Notes: generated from the sequence alone by a model not told the origin. A DNA stretch of 19,054 nt from an uncultured Erysipelotrichaceae bacterium (GCA_937900565.1 CALCFG010000067.1:1-19054); one strand, 5' to 3'. Shown: positions 1 to 7,937, numbered from the stretch's first letter. Program-made: numbers and translations.

Positions 1-44
1 TCATCGGCGACGATAGTGAATGCGAAAATAGCTCATTGCCAGGT
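1..44 (+). rRNA. rrf: 5S ribosomal RNA, 3' end only (partial)
   Basis: The first 44 bases match the 3' part of bacterial 5S rRNA. They include a helix III/loop E-like segment (GCGACGATAGT), the loop E partner GCGAAAATAG, and a terminal TTGCCAGGT that would be the 3' strand of helix I. The 5' two thirds lie outside the window. The stretch between the two loop E strands is very short compared with E. coli or Bacillus 5S, so helix IV must be reduced, as reported for mycoplasmas and their relatives. A rho-independent terminator follows 5 bases later, as expected at the end of an rRNA operon. The exact mature 3' end is a guess to within a few bases. Confidence 0.82.
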
Positions 45-48
45 AAAC

Positions 49-72
49 AGCTCCCAAACGGGAGCTTTTTTT
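49..72 (+). terminator. Rho-independent terminator of the rRNA operon
   Basis: Perfect 7-bp stem AGCTCCC/GGGAGCT (49-55 with 60-66) with loop AAAC, followed by a run of T to 72. It lies directly after the 5S rRNA end and would stop rrn transcription before the next gene. Confidence 0.9.
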
Positions 73-141
73 ATTGGAATTTTGTGTTTTTTTTGTGTGA
101 AAAGACTCACTTGTGTTCCAAAAATAGAACAGAATGTGATT

Positions 142-147
142 TAATAT
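142..147 (+). promoter_or_regulatory. Possible -10 element for the secreted protein gene
   Basis: TAATAT sits 7 bases before the ATG at 155, so a transcript started from it would begin at or next to the start codon. No convincing -35 is present at 16-18 bp. A dyad (TGTTC at 114-118, GAACA at 127-131) lies just upstream and could be an operator. The only purine-rich stretch near the start, AGAAG at 148-152, is too close to the ATG to be a good ribosome binding site. The call is weak. Confidence 0.3.
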
Positions 148-154
148 AGAAGTC

Positions 155-658
155 ATGTTTAAAAAGTTAGCAAAAAGTTTCATGGTTTTAACGATTGTTG
201 GTCTATCAATTGGCCCAATTCATGCATTAGAAGCAGATGAAAATGATACAAATAAGTTAGTATATAATACTGATTGTAGCGAAAATTTTGATCTAAACTA
301 CAATAATGATGTATATACAGTCAATATTCGCATTAAGGGTAATTGGGACCTTACACCAGATCAAGCAACACTTTATCGGGATGAAGGTGGCAACAATTTT
401 TATTCTAAATATGATGCATCATGGGATGATAAAGATTTTGAATTGACCATTGATTGTGGTAATGCGATTAATGCTTCCATTGATAAAGTAACTTACAGTC
501 ATGATCAAAGCAAAGCCACATTAACTGCCAAAATACGTATTCGATTCAAAAAATCAACTGAAACGAATAAAAAGATTTGGCGTTATCAAACCGTAACAAT
601 GGAAGTAGAACAACTTGAAATTCCGGTGGTTGAAACTATGGACGCAAAGGGGCGATAG
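155..658 (+). CDS. Secreted protein of unknown family
   Basis: I do not recognise this 167-residue protein. Its N terminus is a classical Sec signal peptide: basic MFKK, a hydrophobic core at about residues 9-22, and likely cleavage after Ala24 (PIHA) or Ala27. The mature part is polar and rich in Asp, Asn, Lys and Tyr, with alternating hydrophobic stretches that suggest beta strands (for example VYTVNIRIKG and ATLTAKIRIRF). It has two cysteines, Cys41 and Cys101, which could form one disulfide. There is no lipobox, sortase motif or membrane anchor, so it should be released or loosely held outside the membrane. It stands alone between the rRNA terminator and its own terminator, so the neighbours give no clue to its role. 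The coding call rests on the clean signal peptide, the open frame and the terminator at its end. Confidence 0.7.
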   Translation: MFKKLAKSFMVLTIVGLSIGPIHALEADENDTNKLVYNTDCSENFDLNYNNDVYTVNIRIKGNWDLTPDQATLYRDEGGNNFYSKYDASWDDKDFELTIDCGNAINASIDKVTYSHDQSKATLTAKIRIRFKKSTETNKKIWRYQTVTMEVEQLEIPVVETMDAKGR

Positions 659-670
659 CCTCTTTTCTTG
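646..670 (+). terminator. Rho-independent terminator overlapping the stop codon of the secreted protein gene
   Basis: Stem AAAGGGGC (646-653) pairs with GCCTCTTT (658-665) with one G-U pair and a GATA loop, followed by a T-rich stretch. The TAG stop codon (656-658) lies at the loop and first base of the 3' arm, so the hairpin is partly coding. Confidence 0.55.
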
Positions 671-690
671 TGATGAAAATGTTTGATTGT

Positions 691-711
691 GTGAAATATA
701 CAAAATTTCAC
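691..711 (+). promoter_or_regulatory. Inverted repeat upstream of the tsaE promoter, possible operator
   Basis: Perfect 7-bp dyad GTGAAAT (691-697)/ATTTCAC (705-711) with a 7-base spacer, about 30 bp upstream of the -10. The half-sites resemble those of a Rex operator (TTGTGAA...TTCACAA), and rex is encoded in this operon. The gap between the GTGAA and TTCAC cores is 11 bp instead of the usual 4, so it is not a canonical Rex box. Confidence 0.35.
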
Positions 712-741
712 TTAATCTGATGCATATGTGAAAGTTTGGCT

Positions 742-747
742 TATAAT
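742..747 (+). promoter_or_regulatory. Consensus -10 of the tsaE operon, giving a leaderless start
   Basis: A perfect TATAAT ends 6 bases before the ATG at 754. Transcription starting about 7 bases downstream would begin at the A of the start codon, and no Shine-Dalgarno sequence precedes that ATG. The -35 region (around 717-724) matches the consensus only weakly. Confidence 0.55.
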
Positions 748-753
748 ACTATT

Positions 754-1212
754 ATGATTAAAATTATAAAAGAAACAAATACCTCTCAACAAACTAAACA
801 ATTGGGAGAATTAATTGGAAAATATAGTGATGTCGGCACAAGTTTTACATTAAGCGGTAACTTAGGTGCAGGTAAAACCACCTTAACAAAAGGTATTGCT
901 AAAGGTATGGGTATTACATCTGTTGTAAATTCACCAACATTTAATATATGTAAGATTTATTATGGTGATAAGAAATTAGTCCATATTGATGCGTATCGGT
1001 TAAGCAAAGCCAGCGATGAGTTGGGGTTTGAAGAAGAAATGGATGATGCCATTACAGTTGTGGAATGGGCATGTAATAGTGATATGGAATTATTAAACGT
1101 GAGTCAAATTACGATTGAATCGATGGATGATAATAAGCGTCGAATAATATTCGAACTAAATGATCAATGCAATCCATTATTAGTAAAGGAGCTTAATCTA
1201 TGGCAAGTTTAA
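754..1212 (+). CDS. tsaE: tRNA t6A37 threonylcarbamoyladenosine synthesis ATPase TsaE
   Basis: TsaE is the P-loop ATPase that drives turnover of the TsaB-TsaD complex in making N6-threonylcarbamoyladenosine at position 37 of ANN-decoding tRNAs. The 152-residue product has the family hallmarks: Walker A GNLGAGKTT at residues 35-43, then NSPTF, HIDAYRL and VVEWA in the usual order, and the usual length. I chose ATG 754; an in-frame TTG at 736 would place the start inside the promoter and does not resemble TsaE N termini. The gene overlaps tsaB by 13 bases and is the first gene of the operon. It has no ribosome binding site but a perfect -10 six bases upstream, so its mRNA is probably leaderless. 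Confidence 0.93.
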   Translation: MIKIIKETNTSQQTKQLGELIGKYSDVGTSFTLSGNLGAGKTTLTKGIAKGMGITSVVNSPTFNICKIYYGDKKLVHIDAYRLSKASDELGFEEEMDDAITVVEWACNSDMELLNVSQITIESMDDNKRRIIFELNDQCNPLLVKELNLWQV

Positions 1213-1817
1213 TTTTAGATACTTCATTTAATTATTTACATTTATATTTACTTGATGCTACCAATCAGCTTATGGATGGATTAAGTCAGTGGTGCCCTAA
1301 ACGGCAAAGTGAATCGATTATGCCGCAATTGCAACAATTATGTATGAATAACAATATCAATCCAGAATGTATTGATACAGTAATCGTTGGTGATGGCCCA
1401 GGTAGTTATACCGGACTTCGAATTGCTTTAACAATTGCAAAAGTACTAGCTATTGAGCCTAATGTTAAATTGGGAACATTATCTAGTATGGACTTCATCT
1501 TTGGTAATAATGGTACTGGTTATGCCATCATGGATGCACGCAGTAATCGTTTGTATATGGCGCACTATAAGGATAATGTTATGGATGAATTATCCATTGT
1601 GGATAAAGATGCATTTATTAATCAATACCATAAGGAAGAGTCTATTTGGGGCGAAGGTAGTTTAATTGGATTCGATGATCGTTATGCTAACTTAAGTAAT
1701 GATTTACAAGCCATGTTAACCCGGGTGTGCTGGGTAGATCATCCATTTCAATTAAAGCCACGATATTTAAAGGAAAATGATGCGTATGATCCGCATAAGA
1801 AAAGCCAAACGAACTGA
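1200..1817 (+). CDS. tsaB: t6A37 synthesis protein TsaB (inactive Kae1-like partner of TsaD)
   Basis: TsaB forms a heterodimer with TsaD and scaffolds TsaE in the t6A37 pathway. The 205-residue protein opens with LILDTS, the ASKHA-fold phosphate-loop region, and carries the TsaB signature GDGPGSYTGLRIALTIAK at about residues 63-80, followed by a poorly conserved C-terminal half, as is usual for TsaB. The start is supported by AAAGGAG at 1185-1191, eight bases before the ATG. The gene overlaps tsaE by 13 bases and the rimI gene by about 38, implying translational coupling. The N-terminal domain is well conserved and the length is slightly shorter than typical (about 220-230). Confidence 0.92.
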   Translation: MASLILDTSFNYLHLYLLDATNQLMDGLSQWCPKRQSESIMPQLQQLCMNNNINPECIDTVIVGDGPGSYTGLRIALTIAKVLAIEPNVKLGTLSSMDFIFGNNGTGYAIMDARSNRLYMAHYKDNVMDELSIVDKDAFINQYHKEESIWGEGSLIGFDDRYANLSNDLQAMLTRVCWVDHPFQLKPRYLKENDAYDPHKKSQTN

Positions 1818-2223
1818 TATTCATTCCATAATGACCATTGAAAAAATATTTCAAGATGATCAATGGAATTTGCAACAAATGGAAAGTGAATTATTAAATC
1901 CTTACAGTAATTACTTAATTGCTGAAATAGATGATAATCTAGTGGGATACTGTGGCGTATTATGTCTTTATGAGCAAGGTGATATTCAAACAATAGCTGT
2001 TGACCCTGCATTTCGACATCAAGGAATTGGCACTTTATTGTTGCAGGCACAAGTGAATTATTGTATTGAAAATAAGATATGTGAACTTTTTTTAGAAGTA
2101 GATATTGAAAATTCACATGCCATAGAGTTATATAAAAAGTTAGGATTTCATGTAATGAGTAAACGTAAAAGTTACTATGCTAATGGACATGACGCCTACG
2201 TTATGAAAAAGGAGTTACTATGA
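1780..2223 (+). CDS. rimI: Ribosomal protein S18 alanine N-acetyltransferase-like GNAT (RimI)
   Basis: A GNAT-fold acetyltransferase of about 147 residues. The family acetylates protein N termini (ribosomal S18 in E. coli) using acetyl-CoA. The acetyl-CoA binding loop is visible as FRHQGIGTLLLQ, preceded by the strand ending IQTIAVDPA, and followed by LFLEVDIENSHAIELYKKLGF and the RKSYYANGHDAYVM tail typical of RimI. Three in-frame ATGs are possible (1777, 1780, 1786). AAAGGA at 1769-1774 favours 1780, while 1786 would give the most usual N terminus. Its place between tsaB and tsaD is the common Bacillota order. The stop overlaps the tsaD start (ATGA). Confidence 0.9.
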   Translation: MRMIRIRKAKRTDIHSIMTIEKIFQDDQWNLQQMESELLNPYSNYLIAEIDDNLVGYCGVLCLYEQGDIQTIAVDPAFRHQGIGTLLLQAQVNYCIENKICELFLEVDIENSHAIELYKKLGFHVMSKRKSYYANGHDAYVMKKELL

Positions 2224-3218
2224 TAATATGTGCGATTGAATCAAGTTGTGATGAAACTGCTTGTGCCATCGTTAATGATGAATATAAAATACTGTCCAAT
2301 GTTGTATCTACTCAAATTGATACACATAAAAGCTTTGGTGGCGTAGTACCAGAAGTTGCTTCGCGATTACATGTTGAACAAATATCGTCAGTTATTGATG
2401 AAGCCATTAATAAATCAGGAATTACAATGGCGCAAGTGGATGCCATTGCTTATACAAAAGGCCCAGGACTTGTTGGATGTTTGCATGTTGGCGCTATTGC
2501 TGCTAAAACATTAGCATGGCGTTATAATAAACCATTAATCGCGGTGCATCACTTAGCTGGTCATATTTATGCCAATCAATTTGTAACTACCCTTAAATTT
2601 CCTTGTTTAGCTTTGGTTGTATCAGGTGGTAACAGTGAATTGGTATGGATGAAAGAAGATTATGATTTTGAAGTTTTGGGGCAAACACAAGATGATGCAG
2701 TGGGAGAAGCCTATGATAAAGTTAGCAAAGTTTTAGGTTTGGGTTATCCTGGAGGACCAATTATTGATAAATTAAGTAAACAAGGTAAAGCTAACTATCA
2801 TTTATCCATGCCTAAAGTGGAAGGTGAATATGATTTTTCATACTCCGGTTTAAAAAGTAATGTTATTCAATGCATGCAACGCATTGAAAAAAGTGGTGAA
2901 ACTGTTAATCCAAATGATATGGCGTATGCTTTTCAAGGCATTGCCATTGGACAATTAATTATCCAATTGGAAAAAGCCATTCATGATAAACATCCAAAAA
3001 TGGTTGTATTAGCTGGCGGTGTTGCAGCAAATTCTTATTTAAGAAATCAAGTTGAGCAACTTAGTATAAAATATCGGGATATACAATTTAATGTTCCACC
3101 GCTATATTGCTGTACCGATAATGCGGCTATGATTGCTGCCGCAGCATTTAGCGCATATAAAAAACATGGTACTGTGGATTTGGCCACAAGTAGCGATCCC
3201 AATTGGGAAATCATATAA
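2220..3218 (+). CDS. tsaD: tRNA N6-adenosine threonylcarbamoyltransferase TsaD
   Basis: TsaD transfers the threonylcarbamoyl group from its AMP adduct (made by TsaC/YwlC, not in this window) to A37 of tRNA. The 332-residue protein (family about 340) starts with the ASKHA phosphate motif CAIESSCDETACAIV, carries the metal-binding HHLAGH at residues 110-115 (His111 and His115), then VSGGNSELV, GEAYDKVSKVLGLGYPGGP, a FSYSGLKS segment, VLAGGVAANSYLR, and a C-terminal TDNAAMIAAAA with the metal-ligand Asp. All key residues are present. Translation is coupled to rimI through a 4-base overlap, with AAGGAG just upstream. Confidence 0.96.
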   Translation: MIICAIESSCDETACAIVNDEYKILSNVVSTQIDTHKSFGGVVPEVASRLHVEQISSVIDEAINKSGITMAQVDAIAYTKGPGLVGCLHVGAIAAKTLAWRYNKPLIAVHHLAGHIYANQFVTTLKFPCLALVVSGGNSELVWMKEDYDFEVLGQTQDDAVGEAYDKVSKVLGLGYPGGPIIDKLSKQGKANYHLSMPKVEGEYDFSYSGLKSNVIQCMQRIEKSGETVNPNDMAYAFQGIAIGQLIIQLEKAIHDKHPKMVVLAGGVAANSYLRNQVEQLSIKYRDIQFNVPPLYCCTDNAAMIAAAAFSAYKKHGTVDLATSSDPNWEII

Positions 3219-3229
3219 ATGGAGGAATT

Positions 3230-3850
3230 ATGAAACAACAATTATTAATGCCAAAGGCGACGATTCAACGTTATCCAATTTATTTAAAAGCATTACGGCG
3301 GTTGCAAGGTGAAAATGTATCTAAAATCATGAGCTCTGAATTGGCAGATATCGTCGGCATTGCGCCAACGACAATACGTCGTGATTTTAGTTTGATCGGC
3401 TCGTTGGGTAAACAAGGATATGGATACGATGTAGATAGTTTAGTTGAAATTTTTAGTAATGAACTTGGTGTGAATTATAATGAGAAAATTATTTTGATTG
3501 GTTGTGGTAACTTAGGCAGAGCCTTATTGAATTATAATAAATGGGCGAATGTTGTTGGTGAAATTGTGTGTGCTTTTGATCAAAAACCAGCTACATTACA
3601 ACAAGTTGCCATTCCAGTTTATGACATTAAAGACATTAAAGATAAATTACCACAAGGATGTCGGATTGCTATTTTATGCATAACCAATAACATTCAATCG
3701 ACAGTCGATCAATTGGTTGACCTTGGTATTAAAGGGTTTGTTAACTTCACACAAGAACACTTTTCTACCCCAAGTAATGTGACTGTTAAAAATGTGGATG
3801 TAGTTTCATCTATACAAGAAATCGTTTTGAGTGTAAACTCTTTAAAATAG
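3230..3850 (+). CDS. rex: Redox-sensing transcriptional repressor Rex
   Basis: Rex senses the NADH/NAD+ ratio and represses fermentation and respiration genes when NADH is low. The 206-residue product has an N-terminal winged helix (about 1-75) ending in TTIRRDFSLIGSLGKQGYGYDV, matching the Rex recognition-helix and wing region. It then has a Rossmann domain with GCGNLG at residues 91-96, the ribose-contacting Asp117 (AFDQKP) and a C-terminal swap helix ending ISSIQEIVLSV-like. The start is ATG 3230 behind GGAGG (3221-3225); an upstream in-frame start at 3203 lies inside tsaD and lacks a ribosome site. It follows tsaD by 11 bases, a gene order similar to Bacillus. TGTGAAA-like half-sites upstream of tsaE might allow autoregulation, but this is unproven. 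Confidence 0.94.
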   Translation: MKQQLLMPKATIQRYPIYLKALRRLQGENVSKIMSSELADIVGIAPTTIRRDFSLIGSLGKQGYGYDVDSLVEIFSNELGVNYNEKIILIGCGNLGRALLNYNKWANVVGEIVCAFDQKPATLQQVAIPVYDIKDIKDKLPQGCRIAILCITNNIQSTVDQLVDLGIKGFVNFTQEHFSTPSNVTVKNVDVVSSIQEIVLSVNSLK

Positions 3851-3870
3851 ATGTAATGAAGGGGAATGAT

Positions 3871-5240
3871 ATGTTAGATTACTTAACGAGTCGTGAATGT
3901 TATGAAGCCATTGGAACAGCTATGGCTGAACAATTGGAATATGTGAGCTTACAAGGATGGGTTCGTACAAACCGTTTTAATGGAACCTTTGGTTTTATTG
4001 AATTAAATGATGGAACATATTTCCGTAATGTTCAATGTATTTATGACAATAAATTAGCAAACTTTGAAACTGTAAGTAAATTATTAACAGGTGCTGCATT
4101 AACGGTTACGGGTACTTATAAGTTGACACCAGAAAATAAGCAACCATTTGAATTGGTATTAACCAGTGTTGAAATTGAAGGTACATGTGATAATACGTAT
4201 CCGTTGCAAAAGAAACGCCATAGCTTTGAGTATTTGCGAGCCATTTAAGACCACGTACCAATACTTTTCAAGCAGTATTTAGAGTGCGTTCGACTTTAAG
4301 CATGGCAATCCATGAATTTTTCCAAAATCAAGGATTTATTTATGTGCATACACCAATTATTACCGGTAATGATGCCGAAGGTGCAGGGGAAGTATTTACA
4401 GTCACTACACGGGATGATGGCAATTATGATGAAGACTTCTTTGGGAAACATGCAGCTTTGACCGTATCTGGACAATTGCATGCGGAAAGTTATGCGTTAG
4501 CATTCCGTGATGTGTATACGTTTGGACCAACATTTAGAGCTGAAAATAGCAATACCACAACGCATGCTAATGAATTCTGGATGATTGAACCAGAAATTGC
4601 GTTTGCGGATTTGGAAGATAACATGGACTTGATCCAAGATATGGTGCAATATTGCATTCAATATGTGCAAGATAATTGCCCACTTGAGTTGGATTTCTTC
4701 AATAGTTTTATTGACAAGGGATTGAAAGAACGGTTAGAACATGTTAAAAACTCTGATTTTAAACGTTTACCATATACCCAAGCAGTGGAGTTATTGAAAC
4801 AGGCAGATGTTAAATTTGAAAACAGTGATATTTATTGGGGTATGGATTTAGCAACAGAACATGAACGTTATTTATGTGAAAAAGTAGTTAAGGGCCCTGT
4901 GTTTATTACTGATTATCCAAAGGAAATGAAAGCATTCTATATGCGTGTCAATGATGATCAAAAAACAGTGGCAGCATGTGACTTATTAGTGCCAGGTGTT
5001 GGAGAACTTGTTGGTGGTAGCCAACGTGAAGAGCGCTTGGATGTGTTAATGAAAGTAATGGAAGAGAGAAATATGAATCCAGAAGGATTGCAATGGTATT
5101 TAGATTTGCGTCGTTTTGGAGGGTGTAAGCACGCAGGATTTGGCCTAGGATTTGAACGCTTTCTAATGTACATTACCGGTATGGAAAATATCCGGGATGT
5201 TATTCCTTTCCCACGTACACCGCGAAATTTAAACTTCTAA
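3871..5240 (+). pseudogene. asnS: Asparaginyl-tRNA synthetase, disrupted by a frameshift
   Basis: Two adjacent frames together make one class II asparaginyl-tRNA synthetase. The first (3871-4248) is the OB-fold anticodon-binding domain, from LQGWVRTNRFNGTFGFIELNDG to KKRHSFEYLRAI, where it meets TAA. The second (open from 4242) resumes at HLRPRTNTFQ and holds class II motif 2 (FRAENSNTTTHANEFW) and motif 3 (GLGFERFLMYITG). The family normally reads EYLR-x-x-A-H-L-R-P-R, so the join lost about 7 bases, one less than would restore frame plus two residues. CCAT is retained once at 4241-4244, as if a repeat-mediated deletion removed one copy. The start is ATG 3871 with AAGGGG at 3859-3864. Unless the read is wrong, no full-length enzyme is made; Asn-tRNA could instead come from a non-discriminating AspRS plus GatCAB. 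Confidence 0.85.
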
Positions 5241-5255
5241 TTTAAAATAAGAATT

Positions 5256-6074
5256 ATGAAACGTGATAGTGATTACATTATTAAACAAGATGCGTCAGGA
5301 AACACGATAACTTTAAAGGACATCCACGATGTCCTTTTAGGCATTTTAAAAGATATCGACAAAGTCTGTCGCAAACATAATATCCCTTATTGGTTAAATG
5401 GGGGAAGTGCTTTGGGCGCAGTGCGCCATCAAGGATTCATTCCTTGGGATGATGATGCTGACATTGCCATGATGCGGGAAGACTTTGAACGATTTGAAAA
5501 GATTGCCTTGCAAGAATTGGGACAGTATGCCATTCATAGTTTTGATATTGATTCAAGATATAATGTGTTAATTCCGGGTATGAAAATTCGAAAAAAAGAT
5601 ACGTACATTGAAGAAGTCAATGTATTATTACCGAATCCAATAAAAGAAAATAACGGTTTATTTGTTGATGTATTTGTTTATGATTACGTAAACGAAAATA
5701 AAACCAATGATTTATTGAACCGTTTGGCAATGTATGCTTATGCACCTTTTATTGAAGTTGGTGAATTAATGGGGGTTAATCCAAAGCCTTTTAAAAAGGC
5801 GTTTATGAATCATGCGCGTAATTATGGCAAAGCCAACCAACAAAGTAAATATGTTGGGTTTGATTTAACATGGCTATACAAATCGCCGTTAAAGCCATTT
5901 ATTTTTAAATACGATGATATTTTTCCAGTTCAATATGTCCCATTTGAGGATACGCAATTACCTATTGCTGCCCACCCACATGAATTTTTATGTACGGCCA
6001 TTGCTCCAAGTTATATGACCCTACCTAAAGAAAAAGATCGTATTCCAAAACATACCAAGGATATTCGTTTGTAA
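5256..6074 (+). CDS. LicD-family phosphotransferase (nucleotidyltransferase fold)
   Basis: The 272-residue protein belongs to the LicD family, whose members add phosphocholine or similar groups to cell-surface glycans and teichoic acids. The family core is clear at residues 49-69: GGSALGAVRHQGFIPWDDDAD, with the Gly-Gly-Ser and Asp-rich metal-binding motifs of the nucleotidyltransferase superfamily. A second region reads FVDVFVYDYV, also typical. There is no signal peptide, so it acts in the cytoplasm or at its membrane face. No licA/B/C-like choline genes are seen nearby, so the transferred group is unknown. The ribosome site is poor (AAGAA just upstream). It sits between the broken asnS and the ABC-F gene, probably in the same transcript. 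Confidence 0.85.
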   Translation: MKRDSDYIIKQDASGNTITLKDIHDVLLGILKDIDKVCRKHNIPYWLNGGSALGAVRHQGFIPWDDDADIAMMREDFERFEKIALQELGQYAIHSFDIDSRYNVLIPGMKIRKKDTYIEEVNVLLPNPIKENNGLFVDVFVYDYVNENKTNDLLNRLAMYAYAPFIEVGELMGVNPKPFKKAFMNHARNYGKANQQSKYVGFDLTWLYKSPLKPFIFKYDDIFPVQYVPFEDTQLPIAAHPHEFLCTAIAPSYMTLPKEKDRIPKHTKDIRL

Positions 6075-6076
6075 TT

Positions 6077-7933
6077 ATGATTTTATCGGTAAGTAATGCC
6101 AGTAAATCATTTGGCAGTCAAGAAGTCTTTGAAAATGTTACATTTACGATTAATGAGAAAGATAAAATCGCTTTAGTTGGTCGTAATGGGTGCGGTAAAA
6201 CAACATTGATCAAATGTTTAATGGGTGAATTAAATTTGGATAGTGGAACCATCAGTAAAACACGCACGAGTACCATTGGAATGTTAAGTCAAGTGGTATT
6301 TGAAAATGAAGCAGCTACCATTCAAGAAATTATGGATGAAGTGTTTGCGCCAATTTATCAATTGCAAGCACAATTGGAGGCAGCACAACATGCCCTAAGC
6401 TATGATACCAGTGAAAAAGCTTATGCTACATTGGAACGGTTAACCAATGAATTTGAAAATTTAGGTGGTTATACTATTCACAGTGAAATGATGAACGTAT
6501 TAACACAATTTGGTTTTACTGAGGCTGATTTAAATCGAAGCATCAATACTTTTTCAGGTGGTCAAAAAACGCGTATTGGTTTTGCTAAATTATTATTAAG
6601 TAAACCTGATCTTTTGTTTTTAGACGAACCTACCAATCATCTGGATTTGCCAACAATTCAATGGTTGGAAGGCTATTTAAAAAAATATGATAAAGCGTTA
6701 GTATTAGTGAGTCATGACCGGATGTTTTTAGATCGTATCGTTGATCAAGTCTATGAAATCGAATACGCTCAACTCACTTGTTATAAAGGCAATTACACTA
6801 GCTTTGTTGAGCAAAAGAAGAAAAACTTTGAATTGCAAAGTAAACGCTATGCCATTCAACAAAAAGAAATACAACGTTTGGAAGCATTAATTGAAAAATT
6901 CCGTTATAAAGCAACTAAGGCGGCGTTTGCACAAAGCAAAATTAAATATTTAGACCGTTTAGATCGAATTGAAGATCCACGCAAAAGTGATGATAAACAA
7001 TTCAAGGCTGAATTTAGCTGTGCGCGTCAAGGTGGTAAAACGGTTGTTGAAATAGATGAATTAACGGTAGGGTATGATCAACCATTATTCACATGGTCAA
7101 CTAATATTTTAAAAGGGCAGCGTATTGCACTTATTGGTCCTAATGGATGTGGAAAATCTACTTTTCTTAAAACCTTAATTGGAAAACTAGAACCGTTAAG
7201 TGGTTCATTTCTTTTAGGGCATCAAATCGATATTGGCTATTTTGATCAAGCCAATGCCCAATTATCAAGTAATAAAACGGTATTGGATGAGTTATGGGAT
7301 GATTATCCGATGATGAGCCAAACAGAAATACGTACAGTATTGGGACGTTTTCTTTTCAGTGCGGATGATGTTTTTAAATCAGTTAGTTCTTGTTCAGGCG
7401 GAGAAAAAGTAAGGCTTGCCTTAGCTAAACTAATGCTTGAAAAAGGTAACTTTCTAATTTTGGATGAACCAACCAACCATCTAGATATTGTAGGTAAGGA
7501 AACATTGGAAGAATGTTTAATGAATTATTCAGGAACCATCCTATTTGTTTCCCATGACCGTTATTTTATTGAAAAGATTGCCACAACCATTGCTTCAATA
7601 GAAAATGGTAGTGTTACATTAGTTGAAAAATTTGCAATTAATCCAGGTAACAGTAAAAATACAAAAGAAAAAGAAGAAACCAAGAAAGTCGAAGAAAAAC
7701 CACGCATCATTTTAATTAATATCGAACGGGAAATTAAAAAAATTGAAGAACAACTCGAAATTGCTAATGAAGAATTGGAACAATTACGAGAACTTCGTTA
7801 TGAACCGGAATATTATCAAGATGCAAGTAAAATGCAGGCATTGGATGAAAGAATTGATGACAAACATAATGAGATTGTTCATTTAGAAGATAAATGGCAA
7901 ACGAATATGGAAATTATTGAAGAAAACTCATAG
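6077..7933 (+). CDS. ABC-F family ATPase (YdiF/Uup-like)
   Basis: A 618-residue soluble protein with two ABC domains and no membrane segments, as in ABC-F translation factors that bind ribosomes or protect them from antibiotics. Domain 1 has Walker A GRNGCGKT (35-42), signature SGGQK (from 160) and DEPTNHLD (from 183). Domain 2 has GPNGCGKS (354-361), SGGEK (from 440) and DEPTNHLD (from 463). Both switch His motifs (VSHD) are present. An interdomain linker rich in Lys and Gln spans about 245-310, and a Glu/Lys-rich coiled coil occupies about 535-618. Its place in a tsa/rex operon parallels B. subtilis ydiF, which suggests a housekeeping role rather than acquired resistance. Only 2 bases separate it from the LicD-family gene, so it is likely translationally coupled. 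Confidence 0.93.
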   Translation: MILSVSNASKSFGSQEVFENVTFTINEKDKIALVGRNGCGKTTLIKCLMGELNLDSGTISKTRTSTIGMLSQVVFENEAATIQEIMDEVFAPIYQLQAQLEAAQHALSYDTSEKAYATLERLTNEFENLGGYTIHSEMMNVLTQFGFTEADLNRSINTFSGGQKTRIGFAKLLLSKPDLLFLDEPTNHLDLPTIQWLEGYLKKYDKALVLVSHDRMFLDRIVDQVYEIEYAQLTCYKGNYTSFVEQKKKNFELQSKRYAIQQKEIQRLEALIEKFRYKATKAAFAQSKIKYLDRLDRIEDPRKSDDKQFKAEFSCARQGGKTVVEIDELTVGYDQPLFTWSTNILKGQRIALIGPNGCGKSTFLKTLIGKLEPLSGSFLLGHQIDIGYFDQANAQLSSNKTVLDELWDDYPMMSQTEIRTVLGRFLFSADDVFKSVSSCSGGEKVRLALAKLMLEKGNFLILDEPTNHLDIVGKETLEECLMNYSGTILFVSHDRYFIEKIATTIASIENGSVTLVEKFAINPGNSKNTKEKEETKKVEEKPRIILINIEREIKKIEEQLEIANEELEQLRELRYEPEYYQDASKMQALDERIDDKHNEIVHLEDKWQTNMEIIEENS

Positions 7934-7937
7934 TCAA

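Noticed and set aside
736..753. TTG at 736 as the tsaE start
   Set aside because: It lies across the -10 hexamer, has no ribosome site, and adds residues not seen in TsaE proteins.
3851..3870. T-box leader before asnS
   Set aside because: Only 20 bases separate rex and asnS, with no room for a T-box stem or antiterminator.
4235..4262. Programmed frameshift in asnS
   Set aside because: There is no slippery heptamer, no stimulatory structure, and the normal A-H residues are missing at the join. A deletion explains it better.
6077..7933. Acquired ABC-F antibiotic resistance gene
   Set aside because: It is embedded in a tsa/rex operon as in B. subtilis ydiF, with similar base use and no mobile element nearby.
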